Part shown: positions 26,827-35,448 of the stretch, one piece after another
How positions within the stretch are numbered: the first letter of the stretch is position 1
Layout of the letters: each line of letters begins with the position of its first letter
NCBI GenBank assembly: GCA_023437365.1
Contig: JAEZGK010000103.1
Location: 193,878 to 257,877 of the forward strand
Source of the DNA: Bacillota bacterium
Lineage (GTDB): Bacteria > Bacillota > Clostridia > Lachnospirales > Lachnospiraceae
Direction of reading: 5' to 3'
Length of the DNA: 64,000 nt
Notes under the pieces: model-generated
Told to the model about the DNA's origin: nothing
The model's database searches: none
Seen by the model: the letters and a program-made list of their open reading frames with translations, nothing else
Program-made: the position numbers and the translations under genes

Positions 26827-28014
26827 CTATAATTCTACCAGACATTCCTCCAGTATTGCTATCATCTCGTCCACATGCTTTTTTTCAATAATCAGCGGAG
26901 GAACAAAGCGGATTACATTTGTTCCTGCGGTTATCAGAACCAATCCCTTATCCAAAACCTTGGGAATAATATCCTTGACCGGGACTTTAAATTCTAACCC
27001 CTGCATCAGTCCCATACCTCTATGGTCTTGAATAATTCTAGCATACTTTTTTGCTAGTTGTTCCAACTTATCATAAAGATAAGGGGCAACCTCATTCACA
27101 TGATCAATCAGCTTATCACTCTCATATAAGTCAAATACCTCACTGACTGCTGCCGTAACAAAGGGATTTCCTCCATAGGTCGTCCCATGGTCTCCGGGCT
27201 CAAAGGCAGCCGCGACTTCCTCTGTCGCCGCAAAGGCTCCTACGGGAACACCGCAGCCCAAAGCCTTAGCACAGGTCATGATATCTGGCTTCACCTGATA
27301 ATGCTGGAAAGCGAACATCGCGCCGGTTCGGCCCATTCCGCATTGGATTTCGTCGAAGATCAGAACGATCCCCTTCTCATCGCAAAGCTTTCTTACACCT
27401 TCGATGAATTCTATCGTGGCGGGATAGATACCGCCCTCTCCCTGTACAGGCTCCAGGATGATTGCAGCCGTCTTTTCACTGACCAGTTCCCGAACACTAT
27501 CCAGATTATTATATTCTGCAAATACGACTCCTCCGATCAGCGGTCCGAAGGCTTCTCTGTATTTCTTCGTACCGGTGATACTCAAAGCTCCCATACTTCT
27601 TCCGTGGAAGGAATGATCCATGGAAATGATTTCGCTGTCTGCGATACCATGCTTCTTATAATAATATTTTCTTGCCAGCTTTACGGCACCTTCAATTGCT
27701 TCTGTTCCGCTGCTGGTAAAGAAGACACGGTCCATACCCGAGGCCTTTACTAGCTTCTTCGCAGCTTCGATTGCCGGAACATTATAATACAGATTTGACG
27801 TGTGCAAAAGCTTATCGATCTGTACCTTCAAAGCATCGTTGAAGGGCTGGTTACCGTAACCCAAGGCAAAAACAGCGATTCCTGCTGCAAAGTCCAGATA
27901 TTCCTTTTGATTGATATCATAGAGGTAAACTCCTTTGCCATGATCCCAAACAATCGGATAACGGCTGTAGGTATGCATCAGAAGCTGTTCTGCTTCCGCA
28001 ATATATTGTTTCAT
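26827..28014 (-). CDS. argD: Acetylornithine aminotransferase ArgD
   Basis: About 395 residues, class III PLP aminotransferase that converts N-acetylglutamate semialdehyde to N-acetylornithine in arginine synthesis. Seen are SSGTEAIEGAVKLAR, the HSFHGRSMGALSITG motif, FDEIQCGMGRTG and the PLP lysine in CAKALG. Length and the neighbouring argB and argJ fix the pathway. Start at 28014 has GGGAGG eight bases upstream; an in-frame upstream ATG is less likely. It is the last gene of the argJ-argB-argD unit. Confidence 0.96.
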   Translation of the reverse strand: MKQYIAEAEQLLMHTYSRYPIVWDHGKGVYLYDINQKEYLDFAAGIAVFALGYGNQPFNDALKVQIDKLLHTSNLYYNVPAIEAAKKLVKASGMDRVFFTSSGTEAIEGAVKLARKYYYKKHGIADSEIISMDHSFHGRSMGALSITGTKKYREAFGPLIGGVVFAEYNNLDSVRELVSEKTAAIILEPVQGEGGIYPATIEFIEGVRKLCDEKGIVLIFDEIQCGMGRTGAMFAFQHYQVKPDIMTCAKALGCGVPVGAFAATEEVAAAFEPGDHGTTYGGNPFVTAAVSEVFDLYESDKLIDHVNEVAPYLYDKLEQLAKKYARIIQDHRGMGLMQGLEFKVPVKDIIPKVLDKGLVLITAGTNVIRFVPPLIIEKKHVDEMIAILEECLVEL

Positions 28015-28069
28015 CCTAATTCCTCCCATCCCCTGCACCTATATACACAGTTAAGTTTACTTTTAACTT

Positions 28070-28972
28070 CTATTTTCCTATTGTCTCATTCTCAAAGATG
28101 CTTTCCTGATCAATGATTGCTGTACCGATACCTTTGTTGGTAAAGAACTCCAGCAACAGACAATGTTCAATTCTGCCATCGAGAATATGCACTCTGGAAA
28201 CACCGTTTCTTACAGCATCCACGCAGTTCTTAATCTTTGGAAGCATCCCTCCTCCGATGAAACCGCTTTCCATCAGCTCATCTGCCTTATCCAGAGTCAA
28301 TACGGAAATCAGGCTGTCCTTATCTGCCGGGTCGGCATATACCCCTTCAATATCAGTGAGAAATACCAGCTTCTCCGCACCGATTGCGGTAGCTACGGCA
28401 CACGCCGCATCATCCGCATTGATATTATAGTTCTGGTACTCATCATCCAGACCGATTGGAGCTATGACCGGTACAAAGTTATTATCAATCAGGGTATTAA
28501 TCAGCTCGGTATTCACCTCTTTGATATCCCCGACAAAGCCGATATCCTGGCCGTTCACTGTCTTTTTATCAACCTTCAGGGTACAACCGTCCTTGCCGCT
28601 GATGCCGACTGCCTTTACTCCAAGCTTCTCTACCATCTGAACAAGGTTCTTATTTACCTTACCAAGAACCATCTCAGCAACCTCCATGGTCTGTTCATCC
28701 GTGACACGGAGACCTTCTACAAATCTGGATTCGTGACCGAGCAGACTCAGCCATTTTGTGATTTCCTTTCCGCCGCCATGAACGATGATTGGCTGCATTC
28801 CTACCAGCTTCAATAACGCTACATCCTTTATGACATTCAGCTGGAGATTTTCATCCAGCATGGCACTGCCTCCGTATTTTACAACTACTTTCTTATTATT
28901 GAATTTCTGTATGTAGGGTAGCGCTTCAATCAAAGTCTGCGCCTTCATTAATATCTGCTCCATCTGTTCCAT
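28070..28972 (-). CDS. argB: Acetylglutamate kinase ArgB
   Basis: 300 residues, amino acid kinase fold; phosphorylates N-acetylglutamate, the committed step of arginine synthesis. KYGGSAM, VHGGGKEI, the NINADDAACAVA segment and FIGGGMLPKI are in the expected order. The N-terminal extension (MEQMEQILMKAQTLIEALPY) matches the helix that forms the hexamer of arginine-inhibited enzymes, so feedback control by arginine is likely. AAAGGA lies six bases upstream of the start. argD follows after 55 bases. Confidence 0.96.
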   Translation of the reverse strand: MEQMEQILMKAQTLIEALPYIQKFNNKKVVVKYGGSAMLDENLQLNVIKDVALLKLVGMQPIIVHGGGKEITKWLSLLGHESRFVEGLRVTDEQTMEVAEMVLGKVNKNLVQMVEKLGVKAVGISGKDGCTLKVDKKTVNGQDIGFVGDIKEVNTELINTLIDNNFVPVIAPIGLDDEYQNYNINADDAACAVATAIGAEKLVFLTDIEGVYADPADKDSLISVLTLDKADELMESGFIGGGMLPKIKNCVDAVRNGVSRVHILDGRIEHCLLLEFFTNKGIGTAIIDQESIFENETIGK

Positions 28973-29004
28973 GATTTTTCCTTTCCAAGGTGAGTGTTAT
29001 TGTA

Positions 29005-30228
29005 TTAAGAACGATAATCTGCATTAATCTTTACATAATCATAAGTAAGGTCACAGCCCCAGGCTGTGGCGGAAGCCTCTCCTGCTTTTAGATCTGCGGT
29101 TGCCGTGACAATCTTCCCTTTCAGTATCTTGGTTGCAGTCTCTTCAGAGTAATCACAGGCCATACCGTTTTCTACCAGCTTAAGCTTTCCTTCTTCACTT
29201 TCAACAAATAAATCCACTTGCTCAGGATCAAATTCCACACCTGCATAACCCATGGCACACAGAATACGTCCCCAGTTGGCATCATTGCCGAATACGGCAG
29301 ACTTCACAAGGTTGGAAGTGATGATGGATTTACTGAGAAGCTCTGCTGCTGCTTCGGTAGGTGCTCCGGTGATTACTGCTTCCAGAAGCTTTGTTGCACC
29401 CTCTCCGTCAGCAGCTATCTTTTTAGCAAGATCTGTTGTTACCATATTCAGAGCTTTACAGAAAGTAGCATAATCCTCATTCTTTTCTGTAATCTCCTGA
29501 TTACCCGCCAGTCCATTGGCCAGAAGAAATAAGGAATCATTTGTAGAGGTATCCCGATCCACACTGATCATATTAAAGCTGCGTTTCACATCGGCACTCA
29601 ATGCCTCCTGCATCAGCTCCTTACTGATATTTAAATCTGTTGTCACAACTGCCAGCATAGTGGCCATATTGGGATGAATCATACCTGAGCCCTTGGCCAT
29701 ACCGCCGAGTGATACTTCTTTTCCGTCAACCATAAAGGTCACCGCGCATTCCTTCGAATAGGTATCCGTAGTCATGATTGCTTCGGCTGCTGCTGCACCT
29801 GCTGCTTTGCCATCCATTAAATCAGCTGCAAGAAGCTTCGCTCCCTCCATGATAACATCGATCGGCATCTGCTTTCCAATGACCCCGGTGGATGCAGTAT
29901 AGACCGAATTGACCGGAATATTCATCGCTTTTGCAACTGCTACTGCCATTTTTTCATTATTTAATTCACCTTCAGCTCCGGTACAGGCATTTGCACAACC
30001 GCTGTTTAAGACTACCGCTTGAACAAATTCGCTTTCCTTATTTATCTTCATATCCCATTTCACCGGTGCAGCCTTTACAATATTGGTGGTAAAGGTTCCG
30101 GCTCCCTTGGCCGGAACTGTTGAGAATACCAATGCCATATCCTTACGATTTTTTTTGATGCCTGCATAAACACCGGCTGCCTGATATCCCTTTGCGGCTG
30201 TGACGCCTCCATCTATCTTCTTAATCAT
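29005..30228 (-). CDS. argJ: Glutamate N-acetyltransferase / ornithine acetyltransferase ArgJ
   Basis: About 407 residues. Transfers the acetyl group from N-acetylornithine to glutamate, recycling acetyl in the arginine pathway; some members also use acetyl-CoA. The self-cleavage site is the ATML of HPNMATMLAVVTTD, whose threonine becomes the new N-terminus and nucleophile. KMAVAVAKAMNIP, the TASTGVIGKQMP segment and WGRILCAMGYAG are also present. Start at 30228 has GGGAGG seven bases upstream. No argC was found in the window. Confidence 0.96.
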   Translation of the reverse strand: MIKKIDGGVTAAKGYQAAGVYAGIKKNRKDMALVFSTVPAKGAGTFTTNIVKAAPVKWDMKINKESEFVQAVVLNSGCANACTGAEGELNNEKMAVAVAKAMNIPVNSVYTASTGVIGKQMPIDVIMEGAKLLAADLMDGKAAGAAAAEAIMTTDTYSKECAVTFMVDGKEVSLGGMAKGSGMIHPNMATMLAVVTTDLNISKELMQEALSADVKRSFNMISVDRDTSTNDSLFLLANGLAGNQEITEKNEDYATFCKALNMVTTDLAKKIAADGEGATKLLEAVITGAPTEAAAELLSKSIITSNLVKSAVFGNDANWGRILCAMGYAGVEFDPEQVDLFVESEEGKLKLVENGMACDYSEETATKILKGKIVTATADLKAGEASATAWGCDLTYDYVKINADYRS

Positions 30229-30305
30229 ATAATCCTCCCTCATATTAATAAAATCACTGTTGAATTGGTGGGAGGCTTATCCTCCCTATCAGAATTCTGT
30301 CCTAA

Positions 30306-30731
30306 TCAGCTGTTCTCGTTGATTACATATGTATAATAATTTAAATCCTCACGTCTTTGAAAGCCATACGCGCTCCAGAAGTTATTCCCCGGTTCATTAT
30401 CCTGATAACAAACCAACGCGATCCTGCTGATCTTCTCCTTTTTCATCGCCTCGATCAAACAATCCATCATTCTCGCGGCGATGTTACGTCTTCGGTAAGC
30501 CTCCCGGACACAGGCATGATAGATTGCACCCCGTCTTCCGTCATGACCGCCCAGGATAACACCTACGATACATCCGCCCTCGACGGCCACAAAACTCGTT
30601 GTAGGGTTCCTTCTTAAGAAATGTTCTATTCCTTCTCTGGAGTCATCCATACTGCGAAGCCCTACACCCGGTGTCTTCGTCCAAAGTTCAAATACCTCAT
30701 CATAATCCTTCATTGTAAATTGACGAATCAT
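30306..30731 (-). CDS. GNAT family N-acetyltransferase
   Basis: 141 residues, single GNAT domain. The acetyl-CoA loop is seen as VREAYRRRNIAARMM and the C-terminal NNFWSAYGFQRRED is typical of the YpeA-like branch. It precedes argJ by about 80 bases in the same direction, but the fold alone does not show that it is an N-acetylglutamate synthase; substrate unknown. A small GGGAGG/CCTCCC hairpin lies between it and argJ. GGAGG lies ten bases upstream of the start. Confidence 0.85.
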   Translation of the reverse strand: MIRQFTMKDYDEVFELWTKTPGVGLRSMDDSREGIEHFLRRNPTTSFVAVEGGCIVGVILGGHDGRRGAIYHACVREAYRRRNIAARMMDCLIEAMKKEKISRIALVCYQDNEPGNNFWSAYGFQRREDLNYYTYVINENS

Positions 30732-30876
30732 GAAAGCTCACCTCCGTATCTTCTTGATACCCAAATTAATACTATTTGAAGCAACAGGTAAAAATTATTT
30801 TATAATTATACATCTGAATTAAATTTTATGCAATACTTAATTTATTTTTTTTAACAGTATCTTTGTCCTTTTTTAA

Positions 30877-31506
30877 TTAGCCTAATTTTTTCATATCAAT
30901 CCCATGCTCCAGTAAGGTATCATATATCTTTGCAATCGGAAAACCTACAATATTATAATAGTCTCCGATGATCTCACTGATATATATACCGAATTTTCCT
31001 TGAATGGCATAAGCTCCGGCCTTATCCATAGGTTCTCCCGTAGCGATATAGCCCTTGATCTGCTCCTCGGTAAGGTCGCGTACAACAACCTTTGTACAGA
31101 CAGCGAGCTTCCACTCCTCTTCTGTGCCATCTGCTTTTAGCACAACGAGGCTGACCCCCGTATATACCTCATGTGTATCGTCGGAAAGAAGTTTCAGCAT
31201 CCTGGCTGCATCCTGTTCATTCTTTGGCTTTCCCATCACATGCTCCTCATAAAAGACCATGGTATCTGCACCTATAATGATGAATTCCGGCTGTTCTCCC
31301 AGCTGCTCATATTCCTTGGCAAGCATTTTTACCTGCGGCAGAACAGCACGGGCTTTCAAGCTAGCCAGGGCTTGTACCATCTCAGCCGGTACGGTTTCTT
31401 CGGTCTCCTCCTTGACATCCGCAGAGATAATTCGATATGGGATGTCCATCGTTTCCATGATTTCTTTTCTTCTTGGTGATCCTGATGCTAATATAATATG
31501 ATACAT
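30877..31506 (-). CDS. maf: Maf family nucleoside triphosphate pyrophosphatase
   Basis: About 209 residues. Maf proteins hydrolyse dTTP, UTP or modified nucleotides and can influence septum formation. The signature ILASGSPRRKEIM opens the protein; IIGADTMVFYEEHVMGKP and HEVYTGVSLV follow in order. Start at 31506 has GGAGG seven bases upstream; the longer frame would add 16 residues without support. Divergent from argG. Confidence 0.93.
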   Translation of the reverse strand: MYHIILASGSPRRKEIMETMDIPYRIISADVKEETEETVPAEMVQALASLKARAVLPQVKMLAKEYEQLGEQPEFIIIGADTMVFYEEHVMGKPKNEQDAARMLKLLSDDTHEVYTGVSLVVLKADGTEEEWKLAVCTKVVVRDLTEEQIKGYIATGEPMDKAGAYAIQGKFGIYISEIIGDYYNIVGFPIAKIYDTLLEHGIDMKKLG

Positions 31507-31866
31507 AATAATCCTCCATTCTATCAACTTGTCTAATATAAAGTATGAAGCCAAAGCATCAGCACACTATGGAAGAACTGTCTTGAGATGCCGTTTGATG
31601 AAAGCAAATCTGGAAGTGTGAAGATGTCTTCATTATAATTCTGGTCATTTCAGAATTATATTACTGCTCTTCCTTTCATTATATAGAATATAAAGCATAT
31701 GTAAAGCGCCGAAATATTTTATTGTATTTTTATACTTTTATTCATTTTTACTATTGAATAATAATAAAATATGTTGTATATTTAATCACATAAATCAAAG
31801 CTCAGCTTAATCAATGAGATTGAAAAAGATTGGAACCATAGAAATAATATCATGGAGGTAATGTAT
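31507..31866. promoter_or_regulatory. Divergent maf-argG regulatory region
   Basis: 360 bases. At 31753-31770 the sequence ATTGAATAATAATAAAAT agrees at roughly 12 of 18 positions with the Bacillus ARG box, so arginine repressor control of argG is possible. A hairpin ATAATTCTG/CAGAATTAT with a seven-base loop lies further upstream, near 31636-31660. No T-box or riboswitch was recognised. Confidence 0.3.
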
Positions 31867-33078
31867 ATGAAGGAAAAGGTTATTCTTGCTTACTCCGGTG
31901 GTCTAGATACTACCGCTATCATTCCCTGGTTAAAGGAGAATTATGATTACGAGGTTGTCTGTGTCTGTATTGACGTCGGACAGGGTAACGAACTGGATGG
32001 TCTGGAGGAAAGAGCCAAATTATCCGGAGCAACCAAGCTTTATATTGAGGATGTTGTAGATGAGTTTGTTAACGACTATGTTATGCCCTGCGTGAAGGCA
32101 AACGCAGTTTATGAGAATAAGTATCTACTCGGAACCTCCATGGCAAGACCCGTGATTGCGAAAAGACTAGTGGAAATTGCCAGATTAGAAGGCGCTACCG
32201 CTATCTGTCACGGTGCTACCGGTAAGGGCAACGATCAGGTACGTTTTGAATTAACGATAAAAGCTCTGGCTCCCGATTTAAAAATAATTGCACCCTGGAG
32301 AATCTGGACTATGGCTTCCCGTGAGGAAGAAATTGAATACTGTGCAAAGCACGGCATCAACCTCCCCTTCTCAGCGGATAACAGCTACTCTCGCGACCGT
32401 AATCTCTGGCACATCAGCCATGAGGGACTGGAGCTAGAGTCCCCTTCCAATGCACCGAATTATGATCACCTGCTGGTTCTTGGCGTTTCTCCCGAGATGG
32501 CTCCCGAGGAGGGTGAGACCCTCAGCCTTTCCTTCGAGAAAGGTATCCCTACAGCTCTGAACGGCAAGAAGATGTCAGCTGTCGATATCATAAAGGAATT
32601 GAACAGTATCGGTGGTAAGCATGGTGTCGGTATCGTAGATATCGTGGAAAACCGTGTTGTAGGTATGAAATCCCGTGGTGTATATGAGACTCCCGGCGGA
32701 ACCATCCTGATGGAGGCACATATGCAGCTGGAGGAATTGATTCTCGACCGTGCTACCCTGACTGCTAAGAAAGAGGTCGGAAATCGTTTTGCTGATATCG
32801 TCTATGAGGGAAAATGGTTCACTCCGCTCAGAGAAGCATATCAAGCCTTCGTAGATGTAACCCAGCAGTATGTGACCGGAGAAGTTAAGCTTAAGCTATA
32901 TAAAGGAAATATCATCAAGCAGGGCACTACTTCCCCTTACTCCTTATACAATGAGAGTATCGCTTCCTTCACCACCGGCGATCTCTATAACCATCATGAT
33001 GCAGAAGGCTTCATCAACCTTTTCGGTCTATCCCTGAAGGTACGCGCTATGAAGATGGCTTCTATCGATCAGAAATAA
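31867..33078 (+). CDS. argG: Argininosuccinate synthase ArgG
   Basis: About 403 residues. Joins citrulline and aspartate with ATP. The P-loop-type AYSGGLDTT, the CHGATGKGNDQVRFE segment, and the ENLW-type SRDRNLWHISHEG are all present, and length is normal. Start at 31867 has GGAGG eight bases upstream; the ATG five codons earlier contains that binding site. argH is not in the window. Two hairpins and a tandem repeat follow. Confidence 0.97.
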   Translation: MKEKVILAYSGGLDTTAIIPWLKENYDYEVVCVCIDVGQGNELDGLEERAKLSGATKLYIEDVVDEFVNDYVMPCVKANAVYENKYLLGTSMARPVIAKRLVEIARLEGATAICHGATGKGNDQVRFELTIKALAPDLKIIAPWRIWTMASREEEIEYCAKHGINLPFSADNSYSRDRNLWHISHEGLELESPSNAPNYDHLLVLGVSPEMAPEEGETLSLSFEKGIPTALNGKKMSAVDIIKELNSIGGKHGVGIVDIVENRVVGMKSRGVYETPGGTILMEAHMQLEELILDRATLTAKKEVGNRFADIVYEGKWFTPLREAYQAFVDVTQQYVTGEVKLKLYKGNIIKQGTTSPYSLYNESIASFTTGDLYNHHDAEGFINLFGLSLKVRAMKMASIDQK

Positions 33079-33134
33079 ATAGAACAAGCCATAGTTACAA
33101 TATGTAGCTTCACAGGCATTGAGTGAATATTATA

Positions 33135-33167
33135 TTCAAGAAAGCCAGCCCTGCAGGCTTTCTTGAA
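33135..33167 (+). terminator. First hairpin after argG
   Basis: Twelve-base perfect stem TTCAAGAAAGCC / GGCTTTCTTGAA with a nine-base loop, 56 bases after the argG stop. There is no T run directly after it. Confidence 0.55.
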
Positions 33168-33176
33168 GGATTATTA

Positions 33177-33223
33177 AAAGGCTGAAATCATCGCTTCTAT
33201 ACTAAGCAGTGATTTCAGCCTTT
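33177..33223 (+). terminator. Second argG terminator hairpin
   Basis: Fourteen-base perfect stem AAAGGCTGAAATCA / TGATTTCAGCCTTT with a 19-base loop. Its 3' arm is also the first partial unit of the tandem repeat that follows. Confidence 0.7.
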
Positions 33224-33456
33224 CATTACTTCAGCCTTTCATTACTTCAGCCTTTCATTACTTCAGCCTTTCATTACTTCAGCCTTTCATTACTTCAGCT
33301 TTTCATTACTTCAGCTTTTCATTACTTCAGCTTTTCATTACTTCAGCTTTTCATTACTTCAGCTTTTCATTACTTCAGCTTTTCATTACTTCAGCTTTTT
33401 TATTTCAGCCTTTCATTACTTCAGCTTTTTTATTTCAGCCTTTCATTACTTCAGCC
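33221..33456. repeat. 16-bp tandem repeat, 15 units
   Basis: Eleven back-to-back units of TTTCATTACTTCAGCC or its variant ending CAGCT (33221-33396), then alternating 14-base (TTTTTATTTCAGCC) and 16-base units to 33456. The first four units end in CAGCC, the next seven in CAGCT, showing expansion from two founder versions. The unit contains TTCAGCCTTT, the 3' arm of the argG terminator. Confidence 0.95.
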
Positions 33457-33539
33457 TTCTTTTCTTTCAGCCTTCCTTAATATCTATCTTCCTTTATTTC
33501 TGACAATCAATTGCAGAAAAATGTCTCAACTACTCACGA

Positions 33540-34457
33540 TTAGCTACCCATATACTGCTTCAAAAATTGTTCCACAACCCTCTCGTATCCATGACGGTTC
33601 GTACAATAGCTTTGTACATGTCTGGCCCCTGCCACCAGAAGGATTGCTTTATTCTTTCTTTTCGCAGCATACATTTCCCTAGACATATCAGCCGGGACCA
33701 GATTATCAATCTTCCCATGAATAAAAAGTACCGGCGTATCCGTCTTTTTTACTGCTTTGATCGGAGCCACCTCCCTGTACCGAAAGCCTGCTCGAAGCCA
33801 GGTAAGACAGCTCACCACAGGAATCAGTCTGCAGGGCAGGTGATAAAACTGTTTCATCTGATGTTTGAGCAGCTGTGTCAGATCAGAATAAGCACTGTCT
33901 GCAATCGCAACGCTTACCCGGTCGTCGATACCCAGATGCATCAGTACTGTTGCCGCACCCATAGATTCCCCATGGGTCACAATCCGGCAACCGGGATATC
34001 TTCGTCTGCACCAGTCAACCACTCTCAGTAAATCATATCTTTCATAATAACCCATGGAGGTGCAAGCCTTTCCGCTCATCCCATGGTTACGGTGGTCATA
34101 TAATACTACTGTAAAGCCTAACCGAAGATAAAAGCTGATATACTTAATACAGCTATATCTGGCATATCCAAAACCATGACTTAAGATAACGATTTTCTTC
34201 AAATCGGAAGGATGGAAGGCAGGATCCACTGCTTCAATCATACGATCCTCAATCCGCTCACAAAAAATGCGGTACCCATAATCCGATTGAAGCGTAAAGG
34301 AATGCCTTTTCCACTGTCGGTAAGTCGCCTCATCTACCTTTCCGCATCGAACCTCTCTTCGAAATCCCCGCCGGTAAGACAGCATGCGGGGCTTCATAAT
34401 CAAATTCGATAGACACCAAAGCCATTCACAAAACCATACTATGATCCATTTAAACAT
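33540..34457 (-). CDS. Alpha/beta hydrolase
   Basis: 305 residues with a hydrophobic N-terminus (about 3-22) that may anchor it in the membrane. The fold is marked by VILSHGFGYARY, VVLYDHRNHGMSG, the nucleophile elbow THGESMGAA, the acid in HGKIDNLVP and the histidine in AGARHVQSY. It resembles serine aminopeptidase/lysophospholipase-like hydrolases of the YqkD or Bem46 type. Substrate unknown. It is followed on the same strand, at its upstream side, by the GDPD gene. Confidence 0.88.
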   Translation of the reverse strand: MFKWIIVWFCEWLWCLSNLIMKPRMLSYRRGFRREVRCGKVDEATYRQWKRHSFTLQSDYGYRIFCERIEDRMIEAVDPAFHPSDLKKIVILSHGFGYARYSCIKYISFYLRLGFTVVLYDHRNHGMSGKACTSMGYYERYDLLRVVDWCRRRYPGCRIVTHGESMGAATVLMHLGIDDRVSVAIADSAYSDLTQLLKHQMKQFYHLPCRLIPVVSCLTWLRAGFRYREVAPIKAVKKTDTPVLFIHGKIDNLVPADMSREMYAAKRKNKAILLVAGARHVQSYCTNRHGYERVVEQFLKQYMGS

Positions 34458-34518
34458 TCATCCACCTCATTTTCCGAAAATGCTCTTCTCAGTATAGGAT
34501 GGATCAGATCATAGATGG

Positions 34519-35343
34519 TTATACCTTCGGCAGAAAGCTGTCAAAGATAAAAAGTTCATAATACTTACTGCTATTCTCCAGTTCTTCCTGGGATTTGATC
34601 GTCCAAGCCACTGGCTTCGTACGATAGAGCTTTCTACAGATCGTAAAGGATAATGCTTTTTTATATACATGATGATATGCAATAAAATCCGGCTTCGTCA
34701 GGAAGTTCAGCAGTAGGTGTTTCAGCAGGAAAAACTGGAATCGGTCTCCCTCCTCTTTCTCCCTGTGAAAATCCGTAGACAGCTGTCCTCTGACTATATG
34801 GGGATAATGCTTCTTATACCACATTAATCCGAAGGGATTAAAGGATTCGATGCAATAGAAGCCTTCGTAATTCTTCAGAAGCTCAGAAACCTTGATGCAC
34901 AGACAATCTGGGTTCCAGGGTATCTTCAATTCGATAATGACCGGTACTTTCCCACCAATAAGCTCCAAGACCTCCTTCAGTGTCGGAATCTTCTCCTTGG
35001 ATTTGAACAGATGATACTGCTGCAGCTCCTCATAGGTTAAGTCCGCAACCTTACAATCCGTCTTACAGGCACGTCTCAAATGGTAATCATGAATAATCAC
35101 CGGAACTTCATCCTTGGTCAGCTGAACATCCAATTCTATGCCATAGCCCTTCCCGACTGCCAGTGCGAAAGCCTTCAGGGAATTTTCCGGAGCATCCGAC
35201 TTGTTATTATGGAGCCCTCGATGGGCGTACAGCCAGCCATCCATGCTCTTTATCTGCGGGTTGTGCCTCAGCTTCGGCATAATAGCAAGCAAATATAATA
35301 CAATAATGATGATAATCATCAGTATAATAATCTTCAGTAGCAT
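34519..35343 (-). CDS. Glycerophosphodiester phosphodiesterase
   Basis: 274 residues with an N-terminal membrane helix (1-22). The GDPD barrel residues are HRG (YAHRGLHNNK), ENS, ELDV, and HD (VIIHDYHLRR). It cleaves glycerophosphodiesters to sn-glycerol-3-phosphate and an alcohol, probably at the outer or inner face of the membrane. The C-terminal part is shorter than in GlpQ. An AAGGA site lies about 12 bases upstream, which is rather far. Confidence 0.9.
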   Translation of the reverse strand: MLLKIIILMIIIIIVLYLLAIMPKLRHNPQIKSMDGWLYAHRGLHNNKSDAPENSLKAFALAVGKGYGIELDVQLTKDEVPVIIHDYHLRRACKTDCKVADLTYEELQQYHLFKSKEKIPTLKEVLELIGGKVPVIIELKIPWNPDCLCIKVSELLKNYEGFYCIESFNPFGLMWYKKHYPHIVRGQLSTDFHREKEEGDRFQFFLLKHLLLNFLTKPDFIAYHHVYKKALSFTICRKLYRTKPVAWTIKSQEELENSSKYYELFIFDSFLPKV

Positions 35344-35448
35344 AATACTTCACATTCCTTCTTTATCAATGTATGAAAGCGTTAAATTAACCCGTATCTA
35401 TTTTGATAAGTATTCAGTGCCTTAGGTTGTCGAGTATGTATTTAACTC

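Larger units (their letters stand above)
33079..33539. other. Gene-free stretch: argG terminators and a tandem repeat
   Basis: 461 bases holding two terminator hairpins and a 15-unit tandem repeat, described separately. The long plus-strand frame across the repeat is translated repeat and is not called as a gene. Confidence 0.8.

Noticed and set aside
30306..30731. N-acetylglutamate synthase (ArgA) for the arginine pathway
   Set aside because: Only a generic GNAT domain is visible and ArgJ can supply the acetyl group by recycling; position near argJ alone is not enough.
33221..33456. CRISPR array
   Set aside because: Units are 16 bases with no spacers, and no cas genes are in the window.
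33209..33682. 157-codon plus-strand frame with repeated FHYFSLSLLQ-type residues
   Set aside because: It is the 16-base tandem repeat read in a frame; there is no ribosome binding site and it runs antisense into the hydrolase gene.
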